34,430 nucleotides of DNA from UBA8904 sp035448625 (lineage in GTDB: Bacteria > Desulfobacterota > Syntrophia > Syntrophales > Smithellaceae), in assembly GCA_035448625.1 (NCBI GenBank), contig DAOTJI010000025.1:1-34430 (forward strand). The letters run 5' to 3'. Numbering within the stretch: the stretch's first letter is position 1; each line of letters starts with the position of its first letter. This document shows, piece by piece, positions 16,217 through 24,052 of this stretch. A program made the position numbers and the translations under genes. Below the pieces are notes generated by a model. It had not been told where the DNA came from and ran no database searches. It saw only the letters and a program-made list of their open reading frames with translations.

Positions 16217-16991
16217 AGTGAACAACATCGAAACCTGGTACGATCTGATCCGCGCCCTGCACGGCATTTCCTTTCAGGTTACGCAGGGCGACGTCGTCGC
16301 CCTGCTCGGCTCCAACGGAGCGGGCAAAACGACGACGCTGAAGACCATCCTCCGCCTCCTGTATGACCTCAAGGAAGAACAGCCGGAAAAAGGAACCATC
16401 GAGTTTATGGGACAGCGCATCGACCGGAAGGATACGGAAGAAATCGTCCGAATGGGAATCAGCTACGTTCCGGAAGGCCGCGAAGTTTTTCCCGAACTGA
16501 CCGTCATGGAAAACATTCAGATGGGCGCCTACACGCGCAAAGGCAGGTCGGGCATCAAGGAAGATGCGGAACGCATCCTGAAGCGTTTCCCGATTCTGCA
16601 TGAACGGCGCAACCAGCAGGCGGGATATTTAAGCGGCGGAGAGCAGCAAATGCTCGCCATCGGCCGCGCGCTGATGAGCCGCCCCAAGCTGTTGATGCTC
16701 GATGAACCGTCGCTGGGCCTGTCCCCGTTGCTGACCAATGATATCTTCCACATTATCAAGGAAATCAACGAAAAGGACGGCGTGACGATCCTGCTGGTCG
16801 AGCAAAACGTCAATATGGCGCTGAAGTATTCCCATTTCGCCTATCTGATGGAAAACGGACGAATTGTGCGCGCCGACAAGCCGGAGGTTCTGCGGGAAGA
16901 CGAGGATGTGAAGGAGTTCTACCTGGGAATCGCAAAAGAAGTTTCCGTGAAGGGATTCAAACGCTATCGCAGAAAGGTTAGGTTCAGATGA
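16209..16991 (+). CDS. livF: ABC transporter ATP-binding protein LivF
   Basis: A 260-residue ABC ATPase. Walker A is GSNGAGKTT (34-42), the signature LSGGEQQMLAIGRALM is canonical, and Walker B is LLMLDEPSLGLSP. The switch region is LLVEQNVNMAL. The start at 16209 (MLKVNNIETWY) has GGGGAGGAGG upstream and sits inside the last codons of livG. A longer frame from 16107 lacks support. Its stop overlaps the next gene's start as ATGA, tying the transporter to the acyl-CoA ligase that follows. Confidence 0.94.
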   Translation: MLKVNNIETWYDLIRALHGISFQVTQGDVVALLGSNGAGKTTTLKTILRLLYDLKEEQPEKGTIEFMGQRIDRKDTEEIVRMGISYVPEGREVFPELTVMENIQMGAYTRKGRSGIKEDAERILKRFPILHERRNQQAGYLSGGEQQMLAIGRALMSRPKLLMLDEPSLGLSPLLTNDIFHIIKEINEKDGVTILLVEQNVNMALKYSHFAYLMENGRIVRADKPEVLREDEDVKEFYLGIAKEVSVKGFKRYRRKVRFR

Positions 16992-18820
16992 CCCCCTCTA
17001 CAAGTCCGCACCCCGAGTCGATCGATACGCTTCCGAAGGCGTTGATGAATATCGCCAAGAAACAGCCCGAACGCATCGCCCTGCGACGCAAGGATTTCGG
17101 CATCTGGCATGATATCCATTGGTCGGAATACCTGGAAAAAGTCAAACAGGTTGCGCTGGGACTTCATGCCTTGGGCGTCAAACGGGGCGATCATGTTTCC
17201 ATCATCGGTGAAAACAAGCCCGAATGGCTTTACTGCGCGCTGGGCACCATGTCCCTGGGGGCGACCTTTGTGGGGGTTTACACGACCAACCCGCCTGCGG
17301 AGTGCGAATACGTGGTCGGGCATTCCGAGTCCGTGGTTTATATGTGCGAGGACGAAGAACAATTCGACAAGGCCCTGGTGTTTCGGTCACGGACGCCTCA
17401 TTTGCGCAAGCTGATTGTCTGGGATATGGAAGGGCTCAAACATTTTGAAGATCCCATGCTGATGAGCCTGGACGATCTTTTCGCCTTGGGCAAAAAAACG
17501 GGAGAGGAAAATCCCAACCTCTTTGAAGAACTGGTCGCCGGCGGCAAGGGCGAAGATATCGGCGGCATCATTTATACATCCGGTACGACCGGGCCTCCCA
17601 AAGGCGCCATGCTGTCCCATGAGGGGTATCTCTGGGTCGGCAAGCAGGCCAGCCTGATCACCCAGACCCAAAAAGATGATGAAACCATCTCGTTTTTGCC
17701 CCTGAACCATGTCTATGAACAGATCTTCGACATGATGGTGCACCTGACGGTCGGGCACATCGTCAATTTCACGGAAAATACCGATACGGTCACCATGGAT
17801 ATGCAGGATGTTTCCCCGACGCTGTTTCATGCCGTGCCGCGGATCTGGGAAAAGTACTATTCCAGCATTGTGTTGAAAATGGACGATGCCACGTGGTTTA
17901 AACGGACGTGTTATAAAATCGCCCTCAAAGTCGGCGCGCAATACAATAGCAAGAAACTCAGCGGCCAGTCCATGTCGGTGTTTTTAAAGCTCGCTTACTG
18001 GAGCGCCTATTTTGTCGTTTTCCGCAAGCTCAAGAAACGACTGGGATTCGACCGGGTCCGCCTCGGCTTCTCGGGCGCCGCGCCCATTTCTCACAATATT
18101 CTGAAATTTTTCCAGAGCATCGGCATTCCCATCCGCGAAGGTTACGGGATGACGGAAACGACGGGCATCACGCACATGTCCGATGTGGTCAATTTCAAAC
18201 TGGGTACGGTCGGCAAGGCTCTGCCGGAAACGGAGGTGAAAATTGCCGAGGACGGGGAGATTCTCGTCAAACACAAGGGCATCATCAAAGGCTATTACCG
18301 CGATGAGGAAAACACGAAAGAAGCTCTGGTGGACGGCTGGATGCACACCGGCGACGTGGGAGAAATCGACGAAGAAGGCTACCTGAAGATTACGGACCGG
18401 AAGAAGGATCTGATCATTACGGCGGGCGGAAAAAATATCGCCCCGCAGTATATCGAAAATATGCTGAAGTTCTCACCCTACATCAACGACGCCGTCATTA
18501 TCGGCGACAAGCGGAAATTCATCTCGGCGCTGATCGTGATCGACGAGGAGAACGTCGTGAAATTCGCACAGGACAACAAAGTCCAGTACACAACCTTCGC
18601 CAGCCTGACCAAGACGCCGGAAGTCGTGAATCTGATTCAGACGGAGATCAACAAGGTCAACGAGCAGGTGGCGCGGGTGGAAAACATCCGTAAGTTTCGT
18701 ATCCTCGACAAGAAACTCTATACGGAGGACGGGGAAGTGACCCCGACCATGAAGGTCAAAAGAAAAGCGATCAACGCCCAGTTCAAGGATGTCATCGAGT
18801 CCATGTACCGGGAAGGCTAA
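16988..18820 (+). CDS. long-chain-type AMP-forming acyl-CoA synthetase
   Basis: A 610-residue FadD15/ACSL-type ligase that makes acyl-CoA from a carboxylate, ATP and CoA. Motifs: P-loop YTSGTTGPPKG (196-206), EGYGMTETTG (about 383-392), HTGDVGEIDEEGYL and DRKKDLIITAGGKNIAPQYIE, which is typical of this long-chain subgroup. The C-terminal section (VKFAQDNKVQYTTF, then ...GEVTPTMKVKRK) includes the family's final motif. It is the last gene of the liv operon, starting inside the livF stop codon. Imported acid and its activation are thus likely coupled: the transporter may deliver a fatty or aromatic acid to this enzyme (inference). Confidence 0.94.
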   Translation: MTPSTSPHPESIDTLPKALMNIAKKQPERIALRRKDFGIWHDIHWSEYLEKVKQVALGLHALGVKRGDHVSIIGENKPEWLYCALGTMSLGATFVGVYTTNPPAECEYVVGHSESVVYMCEDEEQFDKALVFRSRTPHLRKLIVWDMEGLKHFEDPMLMSLDDLFALGKKTGEENPNLFEELVAGGKGEDIGGIIYTSGTTGPPKGAMLSHEGYLWVGKQASLITQTQKDDETISFLPLNHVYEQIFDMMVHLTVGHIVNFTENTDTVTMDMQDVSPTLFHAVPRIWEKYYSSIVLKMDDATWFKRTCYKIALKVGAQYNSKKLSGQSMSVFLKLAYWSAYFVVFRKLKKRLGFDRVRLGFSGAAPISHNILKFFQSIGIPIREGYGMTETTGITHMSDVVNFKLGTVGKALPETEVKIAEDGEILVKHKGIIKGYYRDEENTKEALVDGWMHTGDVGEIDEEGYLKITDRKKDLIITAGGKNIAPQYIENMLKFSPYINDAVIIGDKRKFISALIVIDEENVVKFAQDNKVQYTTFASLTKTPEVVNLIQTEINKVNEQVARVENIRKFRILDKKLYTEDGEVTPTMKVKRKAINAQFKDVIESMYREG

Positions 18821-18839
18821 TGACCGTCCGCACAGCATG

Positions 18840-18864
18840 AAGGCGGCGAACCGCCGCCTTTCTA
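18840..18864 (+). terminator. terminator of the liv operon
   Basis: AAGGCGGC (18840-18847) pairs with GCCGCCTT (18853-18860), followed by a short T-rich tail (TCTAT). Stem strong, T-run weak. It lies 20 bp after the acyl-CoA ligase stop. Confidence 0.65.
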
Positions 18865-18938
18865 TCTGCCGTAATTTCCGCCCTGGAAAGTCGGAGAAGC
18901 AACCCGCGCCCGGCCCGGCAGCCCCCCTTTGTTTGTTC

Positions 18939-18967
18939 TTGACAGGAAAGATTTATTTCCCGATACT
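18939..18967 (+). promoter_or_regulatory. sigma70-type promoter of the iron-sulfur protein gene
   Basis: TTGACA (18939-18944), 17-bp spacer, GATACT (18962-18967), about 33 bp before the ATG. It shares the string CTTGACAGGA with the liv promoter. Confidence 0.6.
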
Positions 18968-18999
18968 TTTCCCAATTCTTGGAAACGGAGGAAAGGCAC

Positions 19000-19992
19000 A
19001 TGGCGGACATGGGATTGTGCAAACAACTGGCCGAGGCCGTGGGGGCGGGCGAATCTCCATTGATTCCAAAAATATTTGAGGCGCTGGTCAATGACGACGA
19101 AGCAAAGGTGATGCTTCTTGCGTCACCGCCCGCAACCGCAGAAGAGCTGGCGCAAAAGTCCGGATTGTCCAGGGAGGCCATCGCGGCGATGATGGACTCC
19201 TTGTTTCACCGCGGATTGATCTTTAAGGCCGCCAAGGGCGGTGAAAAGAAATTTTATCGCGTGAAAAATATTCCGCAGATGCATGATTCCACCAGCCTGA
19301 CGCCCGGAATCTCAAGGCAAGTGCTGGACCTCTGGAAAGATTACATGGATCAGGAATGGCCCGGTTACGGCCGGATGATCATGGATTTCTTGCCCGGACC
19401 CGTCATGCGGGTGATTCCCGTCAATGAAAGCATCGAGCCGCAATCCAAAATTCTGGCTTATGACGATGCCGTGAAGATTGTGGAGAACGCAAAAACGCTT
19501 TCGGTCACCCCTTGCTCCTGCCGCGTGATCTCCGGCCGTTGTGAAAAGCCGCTGGAAGTATGCATGCAGGTGGATCGCGCCGCCGAATACAATATCGAAC
19601 GAGGCACCGGCCGCGCCATATCCCCGAAAGAGGCCATGGCCATTCTGAAACAATGCCGGGAGGCAGGGCTGGTTCATGTTGTGGATAATCGTCAGACGGT
19701 AGGCCACGTCATCTGCAACTGCTGCAATGACTGTTGCCTGAACTGGGCATTGATGAAGGGACCGAAGAAATGGGTGGCGCCCAGCCGTTTCGCGGCCTTT
19801 GTAGATGCCGATCTCTGCAGCGGATGCGAAACCTGCATCGACCGGTGCTTCTTCGAAGCTCTTTCGATGCAGGATGATCTCGCCGCCGTCGATCCGGATC
19901 GGTGTCTGGGGTGCGGGGTCTGTACCGTCGTCTGCCCGACGGAAGCCCTGAAACTCAAGGAGGTGAGGTCATCCGATTTTGTGCCGGTCTGA
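19000..19992 (+). CDS. winged-helix / multi-cysteine 4Fe-4S protein
   Basis: A 330-residue protein of mixed design. Residues about 20-90 look like a winged helix-turn-helix (TAEELAQKSGLSREAIAAMMDSL, then a wing RGLIFKAAKGGEKKFYRV). A cysteine-rich middle follows, with Cys172, 174, 181 and 188 and then CNCCNDCC (239-246). At the C-terminus are two [4Fe-4S] ferredoxin motifs, CSGCETCIDRC (273-283) and CLGCGVCTVVC (302-312). It may be a redox- or Fe-S-responsive regulator, or an electron-transfer protein in which the helix-turn-helix serves protein contacts. The ATG at 19000 has GGAGG 8 nt upstream, preferred over 18979. It probably forms an operon with the thioesterase. Confidence 0.85.
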   Translation: MADMGLCKQLAEAVGAGESPLIPKIFEALVNDDEAKVMLLASPPATAEELAQKSGLSREAIAAMMDSLFHRGLIFKAAKGGEKKFYRVKNIPQMHDSTSLTPGISRQVLDLWKDYMDQEWPGYGRMIMDFLPGPVMRVIPVNESIEPQSKILAYDDAVKIVENAKTLSVTPCSCRVISGRCEKPLEVCMQVDRAAEYNIERGTGRAISPKEAMAILKQCREAGLVHVVDNRQTVGHVICNCCNDCCLNWALMKGPKKWVAPSRFAAFVDADLCSGCETCIDRCFFEALSMQDDLAAVDPDRCLGCGVCTVVCPTEALKLKEVRSSDFVPV

Positions 19993-20055
19993 GGAATGGA
20001 AAAAACGCCGAAGGACCATGGGAATGACGATGGATGTGAGGGGAAACGGACCTTG

Positions 20056-20493
20056 ATGAACCCCATTTTTCGTTATGAGCTTCTGGTGCCCAAAGAAGCG
20101 GAAGATCTCAACGGACATGTCAACAATGTGGAATATCTGCGCTGGATGCAGGACGCCGCCATGCGGCATTCCGAAGCATCCGGCTGCACCGCCGCCACCA
20201 ACGCCATAGGGGCCACCTGGGTGGTGCGCACGCATAAAGTCATGTATTTGAAACCGGCCTTCGCCGGCGACCGGGTGGTGGTCTGTACGTGGGTGGTGAA
20301 TCTCCGACGGGTCCAGTCGCTGCGCCGGTATAAAATTTTTCGAAAGAACGACCAAGCTCTGCTGGCCCACGGGGAAACGGAGTGGGTTTTTGTGGACGCC
20401 CGGAAAGGATCACTGCGCTCGATTCCCAGGGAAGTCAAAGATTTGTTTGAAATCCTGCCGGAAGGACAGGAGGGAAATATTTTTGAATCGTAA
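20056..20493 (+). CDS. hotdog-fold acyl-CoA thioesterase (4HBT family)
   Basis: A protein of about 145 residues. The YbgC/4-hydroxybenzoyl-CoA thioesterase opening is FRYELLVPKEAEDLNGHVNN then VEYLRWMQDAAMRHSE, and the core strand TWVVRTHKVMYLKPAFAGD is followed by VVVCTWVVNLRRVQSLRRY. It would hydrolyse an acyl-CoA to free acid and CoA. The first acidic/Asn position of the active site reads DLNGHVNN instead of the more usual D-x-x-GHVNN, within normal family variation. The start is uncertain: 20056 gives the normal N-terminus, while 19996 adds 20 residues and has GAGG placed too close. It lies downstream of the iron-sulfur gene and 14 bp before the broken peroxiredoxin gene. Confidence 0.85.
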   Translation: MNPIFRYELLVPKEAEDLNGHVNNVEYLRWMQDAAMRHSEASGCTAATNAIGATWVVRTHKVMYLKPAFAGDRVVVCTWVVNLRRVQSLRRYKIFRKNDQALLAHGETEWVFVDARKGSLRSIPREVKDLFEILPEGQEGNIFES

Positions 20494-20507
20494 GGGAGGA
20501 TTTCATC

Positions 20508-20678
20508 ATGCCGAGAGCGGAGCTCGACGCACAGGCGCCCGCCTTCACGTTGAACGATTTCAACGGCAAAAGCCTGTCCCTGTCCGATTATGCCGGACAC
20601 AAAAACGTTCTGGTCGTTTTCAATCGCGGTTATGACAGAAGGCCTTTGAGTTTGACGAGGCCCGCAACGGCGAAATAA
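20508..20678 (+). pseudogene. truncated peroxiredoxin (AhpC/TSA family) 5' stump
   Basis: A good ribosome binding site (GGGAGGA) leads into MPRAELDAQAPAFTLNDFNG, then KSLSLSDYAGHKNVLVVFNRG, a standard start of an AhpC/TSA peroxiredoxin. The resemblance stops at codon 41 (about 20630), exactly where the convergent LysE gene begins, and before the catalytic cysteine region. The frame then runs 15 codons through the LysE 3' end to a stop at 20676. This looks like a gene beheaded by a deletion or rearrangement, with the junction at about 20630. The 56-residue product would lack peroxidase activity. Confidence 0.8.
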
Positions 20679-21277
20679 CCGGCGAAGCCGATCAGGAAAA
20701 CGGCGCAAAGGCCGATCAGCCGGCGGTACAGCCGGTCCGTCAGCAGGCTCCTGCCCCGGGAGACCGCGCCGGCAACGAAAGAATACCAGGCCAGATCCGC
20801 CGAAATGTGGCCGACGAAGAAAAAGGCAATTCCCGCAAGGCCATACTGCCGGGCGTAGAAAATGTACCCGATGCCGATCGTTGCCCACCAGATGATCCAG
20901 TAGGGATTGGAAACGCTCATCAGAATTCCGCTGACCACCGGATGATTCATTTTGCTTTGATGGGCTTCCCAGGAAAGCCGAAGGGTGGGCAAAGACCGCA
21001 GCATTCCCGCCGCCATCCACAACAGAATGACCGCGCCCGCAAGCGCGCTGGCCGCAAAAACCGCCGGCATCCGAAAAAACGGGGCCAACCCCAGGAAAAG
21101 AGCAATCACCAGCGCCAGTTCCAGGACGGCGTGTCCGGCGATCAACAGCGGCCCCGCGATGAATCCGCGCCGCGAGCTTTCGCTGATCGTCGCGGTCAGC
21201 AGCGGTCCCGGCATCAGCGCGCCGGAAAGTGCGACGACAAACGAGGAGGCAAAAATGGTGAACAGGGTAAACAGCAT
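20630..21277 (-). CDS. LysE/RhtB-family amino acid exporter
   Basis: A 215-residue polytopic inner-membrane protein with about six hydrophobic segments. The N-terminal family signature MPGPLLTATISESSRRGF (about residues 22-39) and the middle motif SNPYWIIWWATIG are typical of LysE-type translocators, which export amino acids or similar small metabolites. Upstream there is no strong ribosome binding site. Its last codons overlap the truncated peroxiredoxin frame on the other strand, so its 3' end coincides with a rearrangement junction. The family C-terminus looks complete. Substrate unknown. Confidence 0.9.
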   Translation of the reverse strand: MLFTLFTIFASSFVVALSGALMPGPLLTATISESSRRGFIAGPLLIAGHAVLELALVIALFLGLAPFFRMPAVFAASALAGAVILLWMAAGMLRSLPTLRLSWEAHQSKMNHPVVSGILMSVSNPYWIIWWATIGIGYIFYARQYGLAGIAFFFVGHISADLAWYSFVAGAVSRGRSLLTDRLYRRLIGLCAVFLIGFAGYFAVAGLVKLKGLLS

Positions 21278-21639
21278 AAATTTTCACATTCTCAATCTTG
21301 TTTGCCGCGTTACGGGGAACAAGGCAAAGCGATTTTTTGTAAAACACGGCCAAGGCCGTAAGTCAAGATAACGTTTGAAACTGCGCTGCAATCATTAATT
21401 TCCTTGCGGGTATGTATGGATCCCGGTTTTGACGTTCCTATCGTCGCCGGACCGGACACGTTTGACAGAGCATCAAACCATTCCGATAACGGAATGGATA
21501 ACATGAAATCCGACATTGCCAACTTAAGAGAAATCCTCTATCCTTCTTTCCGGATGGTTTGCCGCCTTGACGGAAGAAAATAAAACTCGCACGGGTTTGA
21601 CACAGCAAAAGACTTTTGAAGAAGCCCGTTTGAATCGAA
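21278..21639. other. divergent intergenic region, LysE / SWIM protein
   Basis: A 362-bp gap. It contains a promoter-like pair with an overlapping palindrome (21462-21497) and a second TTGACA at 21597 without a matching -10. No RNA gene was recognised. Confidence 0.5.
21462..21497 (+). promoter_or_regulatory. promoter-like site with overlapping palindrome
   Basis: TTGACA (21462-21467), 17-bp spacer, GATAAC (21485-21490). A perfect inverted repeat CCATTCCG-ATAA-CGGAATGG (21478-21497) covers the -10, a classic repressor-site arrangement. It points towards the SWIM gene, about 145 bp downstream. Confidence 0.45.
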
Positions 21640-23361
21640 ATGAAAAATTCATTGATTGAAAAAACAATCGCAACACTTGCTCCACGCCGTGCGCTGGAGC
21701 GGGGGCGGGATTATTATGAAAACGGTCAGGTGCGCGATCTTGCCGAGTACAACGGCACCATCCTCGCCAAAGTCGACGGCAGCCGGACTTACACCGTTAA
21801 AATGAAACCTGCCGCGGGAAATGACATCGATTACTCCTGCACCTGCCCGATGGGTGATGATGGTGAATTCTGCAAACATTGTGTGGCCGTGGCGCTGGCC
21901 TGGATCGCCGCCGGCAAATTGAAAAATACCCGAGCCTCCTCTGTAGTGAATCTCAAGGACATTGAAAGTTATCTGCATGCTGTGGACAAGTCTGTGCTGG
22001 TAGAGATGATGATGGAACAGGCCCAGGAAGACGAACTGCTGAGGAAAAAGCTTTATCTTAAGACGTCACAGGCCCGGTCCGGGGGGGTTAATCGTACAGC
22101 CTGGAAGCAAATGATTCGCAATGCTTTTGACACTCCTGATTTTGTGTCGTACCGGGAGGCCTATCGCTATATTCGGGGCATCAATGACATGGTGGATTCC
22201 GTCGAGGAATTACTGGACGGACCGTATGCCGGGGACGTGGCGGAGCTTGCGGAGTATGCGCTTCAGCAGGCGGCCGATGCGGTTCAATATATGGACGATT
22301 CCGACGGCGGCATGGGAGACGTCATGTATCGCTTGCAGGAGCTTCATCTGAAGTCCTGCGAAAAAGCAAAGCAGGATCCGGCAAAACTGGCGGCGCATCT
22401 TTTTGAACTGGAACTGAACAGCGAATGGGATATTTTTTCCGGCGCGGCGAAGACCTACGCCTCCATTCTGGGCGACAAGGGCCTGGCGGTTTATCGGCAG
22501 CTGGCCGACGAGGCTTGGAAGGAATTCGCGCCTTCCGCATCGAAGCAGGAACTTCGCCGGAGCAATGCCAATGCAGCGCTCAATCTCATCGGAATCAAAG
22601 AGACGCTGGCCGAGATGTCCGGCGATATTGAAGAGCTGGTGGACATCAAAAAGCGGGATTTAACTTATGCGTATCACTATTTAGAAATCGCTGAAATTTA
22701 CAAGAAAGCCGGCAATAAAGATAAAGCACTGGAATGGGCCGAAGCAGGTCTCAAGGCGTTTCCCGCCAAAACCGATTCCCGCCTGCGCGAATTCCTGGCG
22801 GATGAATATCATCGCCGAAAGCGCTCCGCGGAAGCCTTAAATTTGATCTGGGCAAATTTTACGGATCAGCTTGGCCTGGACAGCTATCAGCGCTTAAAAA
22901 AACAGGCGGACAAAACCGGACAGTGGTCCGATTGGCGGGAAAAAGCTCTCTCGCACATTCGTTCTCACATTACGAAGCAGGATCGAAAAACCAATCGATG
23001 GCATTGGAATCCGGGGTATTCCCTGCTGGTTGAAATTTTTCTATGGGAGAAAGAACCTGAGGCCGCCTGGAAGGAAGCCCTGGAAGGCGGGTGTTCGCAG
23101 TCTCTCTGGATGAAACTGGCGGCGCTGCGCGCGCAGGATCATCCGCTGGACGCCGTGGAAGTGTACATGAAATATGTCCATCCGACAATCGAGCAGACGA
23201 ACAATAAGGCGTACGAAGAGGCTGTCATGTTGATCAAAAAGATTCAGCCCTTGATGCTTCGGCAGCGCAAGGATGAAGCGTTTACGGCTTACGTGGACGA
23301 GCTTCGGACCAGGTACAAAGCCAAGAGAAACTTCATCAAACTGCTGGATAAAATTCAGTAG
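21640..23361 (+). CDS. SWIM zinc-finger protein with TPR-like C-terminal region
   Basis: A 573-residue protein. The N-terminal SWIM zinc finger, about residues 60-92, has ligands Cys67, Cys69, Cys78 and His80 (YSCTCPMGDDGEFCKHC). The rest is helical, with TPR-like pairs such as TYAYHYLEIAEIYKKAGNKD then KALEWAEAGLKAFP (around 340-375). SWIM domains bind nucleic acid or protein partners; the cellular role of this bacterial family is not known to me. It has no operon partner on its strand. Its stop codon overlaps a 24-bp palindrome that marks the left border of the toxin-antitoxin island, so the island was inserted right at the end of this gene. Confidence 0.9.
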   Translation: MKNSLIEKTIATLAPRRALERGRDYYENGQVRDLAEYNGTILAKVDGSRTYTVKMKPAAGNDIDYSCTCPMGDDGEFCKHCVAVALAWIAAGKLKNTRASSVVNLKDIESYLHAVDKSVLVEMMMEQAQEDELLRKKLYLKTSQARSGGVNRTAWKQMIRNAFDTPDFVSYREAYRYIRGINDMVDSVEELLDGPYAGDVAELAEYALQQAADAVQYMDDSDGGMGDVMYRLQELHLKSCEKAKQDPAKLAAHLFELELNSEWDIFSGAAKTYASILGDKGLAVYRQLADEAWKEFAPSASKQELRRSNANAALNLIGIKETLAEMSGDIEELVDIKKRDLTYAYHYLEIAEIYKKAGNKDKALEWAEAGLKAFPAKTDSRLREFLADEYHRRKRSAEALNLIWANFTDQLGLDSYQRLKKQADKTGQWSDWREKALSHIRSHITKQDRKTNRWHWNPGYSLLVEIFLWEKEPEAAWKEALEGGCSQSLWMKLAALRAQDHPLDAVEVYMKYVHPTIEQTNNKAYEEAVMLIKKIQPLMLRQRKDEAFTAYVDELRTRYKAKRNFIKLLDKIQ

Positions 23362-23383
23362 GGAACGCTCGCGAGCGTTCCCT
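23360..23383. repeat. 24-bp perfect palindrome, left copy
   Basis: Each half reads AGGGAACGCTCG, joined to its exact reverse complement with no spacer. It overlaps the SWIM gene stop codon. A second copy with one inserted T lies at 25169-25193. Both copies sit 11 bp beyond a thiolase 3' end. No T-run, so not a normal terminator. Confidence 0.85.
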
Positions 23384-23394
23384 GCATCAAGCGG

Positions 23395-23460
23395 TTATTG
23401 ATCGATGCGGATCAGCATGGCGTCTCCCTGGGCATGGCCCGAGCAGATGCCGCAGACACC
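23395..23460 (-). pseudogene. thiolase 3'-end remnant
   Basis: Twenty-two codons, stop included, read GVCGICSGHAQGDAMLIRID then Q and a stop on the minus strand, against the intact thiolase C-terminus ending IRVDK. By eye 58 of 66 bases match 25205-25270, with no gap, and the following 11-bp spacing to the palindrome is also conserved. Homology stops abruptly at about 23460. It is a leftover of a second, slightly diverged thiolase gene or of an imported copy. Confidence 0.8.
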
Positions 23461-23499
23461 ACGTTTTTGCGGCAATCCATAAATGGCTTTTTGTCAGTA

Positions 23500-24052
23500 T
23501 CAGATCATTCCATACATTTTTTTCAAATCGGCAATCACTGCCTCCAAAGTCGTTGACGCCAGACCGAGTGCCGCCAAATCCGTCGGCTCTGCAATGATGG
23601 CCTTAAAGAAGGTCTGCAAATCGCGGGTAATGTTATCGGGCAAGAATACTTGCGTCAAGAAGAATTGCCGACAGGCTGGCGGCTTCGTCATCGATAGGGA
23701 TCGGCGTCAGATGACCCTCAGCGTCAATGGATAACGTATCCGGTTTTCGCGAAAACAACTCCAGCATAAAAGGGAATGAATTATCCGCGGGTTTTGTAAA
23801 ACGATAGAATTGCTTTTCACCGGACGCCTTTTCCTGAATTTGATACCCTCCGGCCCGGATAAACGCCCAGAAGACTTTCACAAAAGGCCGGTCAATGGCT
23901 TCGATGCATAAAACGATATCCAGATCTTTTGTCGCCCGAAAGGACAGACCGGCTTCTTTCAGTGCCAGGTTACAGGCGGTTCCGCCGATAAGAATGTAAC
24001 GATCCGCGTAATCCTGAAAATGCTTTTGGAACACGTCCAGACCTTTTACCAT
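23500..24052 (-). pseudogene. AbiEii-like nucleotidyltransferase toxin, internally deleted and frameshifted
   Basis: The first part (about 134 residues from 24052) is a nucleotidyltransferase-fold protein with ILIGGTACNL (20-29) and the metal-binding pair Asp43/Asp45 in TKDLDIVL. This is the pattern of nucleotidyltransferase toxins paired with AbiEi-like antitoxins. Homology stops at AAASLSAILLD-like sequence near 23640, and that frame ends at 23633. The expected C-terminus (LPDNITRDLQTFFKAIIAEP then TDLAALGL...) reappears in another frame and ends at 23500. From memory of the family, roughly 60 residues between the two parts are missing. The protein is thus probably inactive. It overlaps the upstream regulator gene by 7 bp. 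Confidence 0.7.

Noticed and set aside
15407..16267. A 286-codon minus-strand frame opposite livG
   Set aside because: livG has full ABC motifs; the antisense frame has none.
21503..21583. A 26-codon frame (MKSDIANLRE...) in the leader of the SWIM gene
   Set aside because: Position right after a promoter-like site is suggestive of a leader peptide, but the ribosome binding site is poor and no conservation can be tested.
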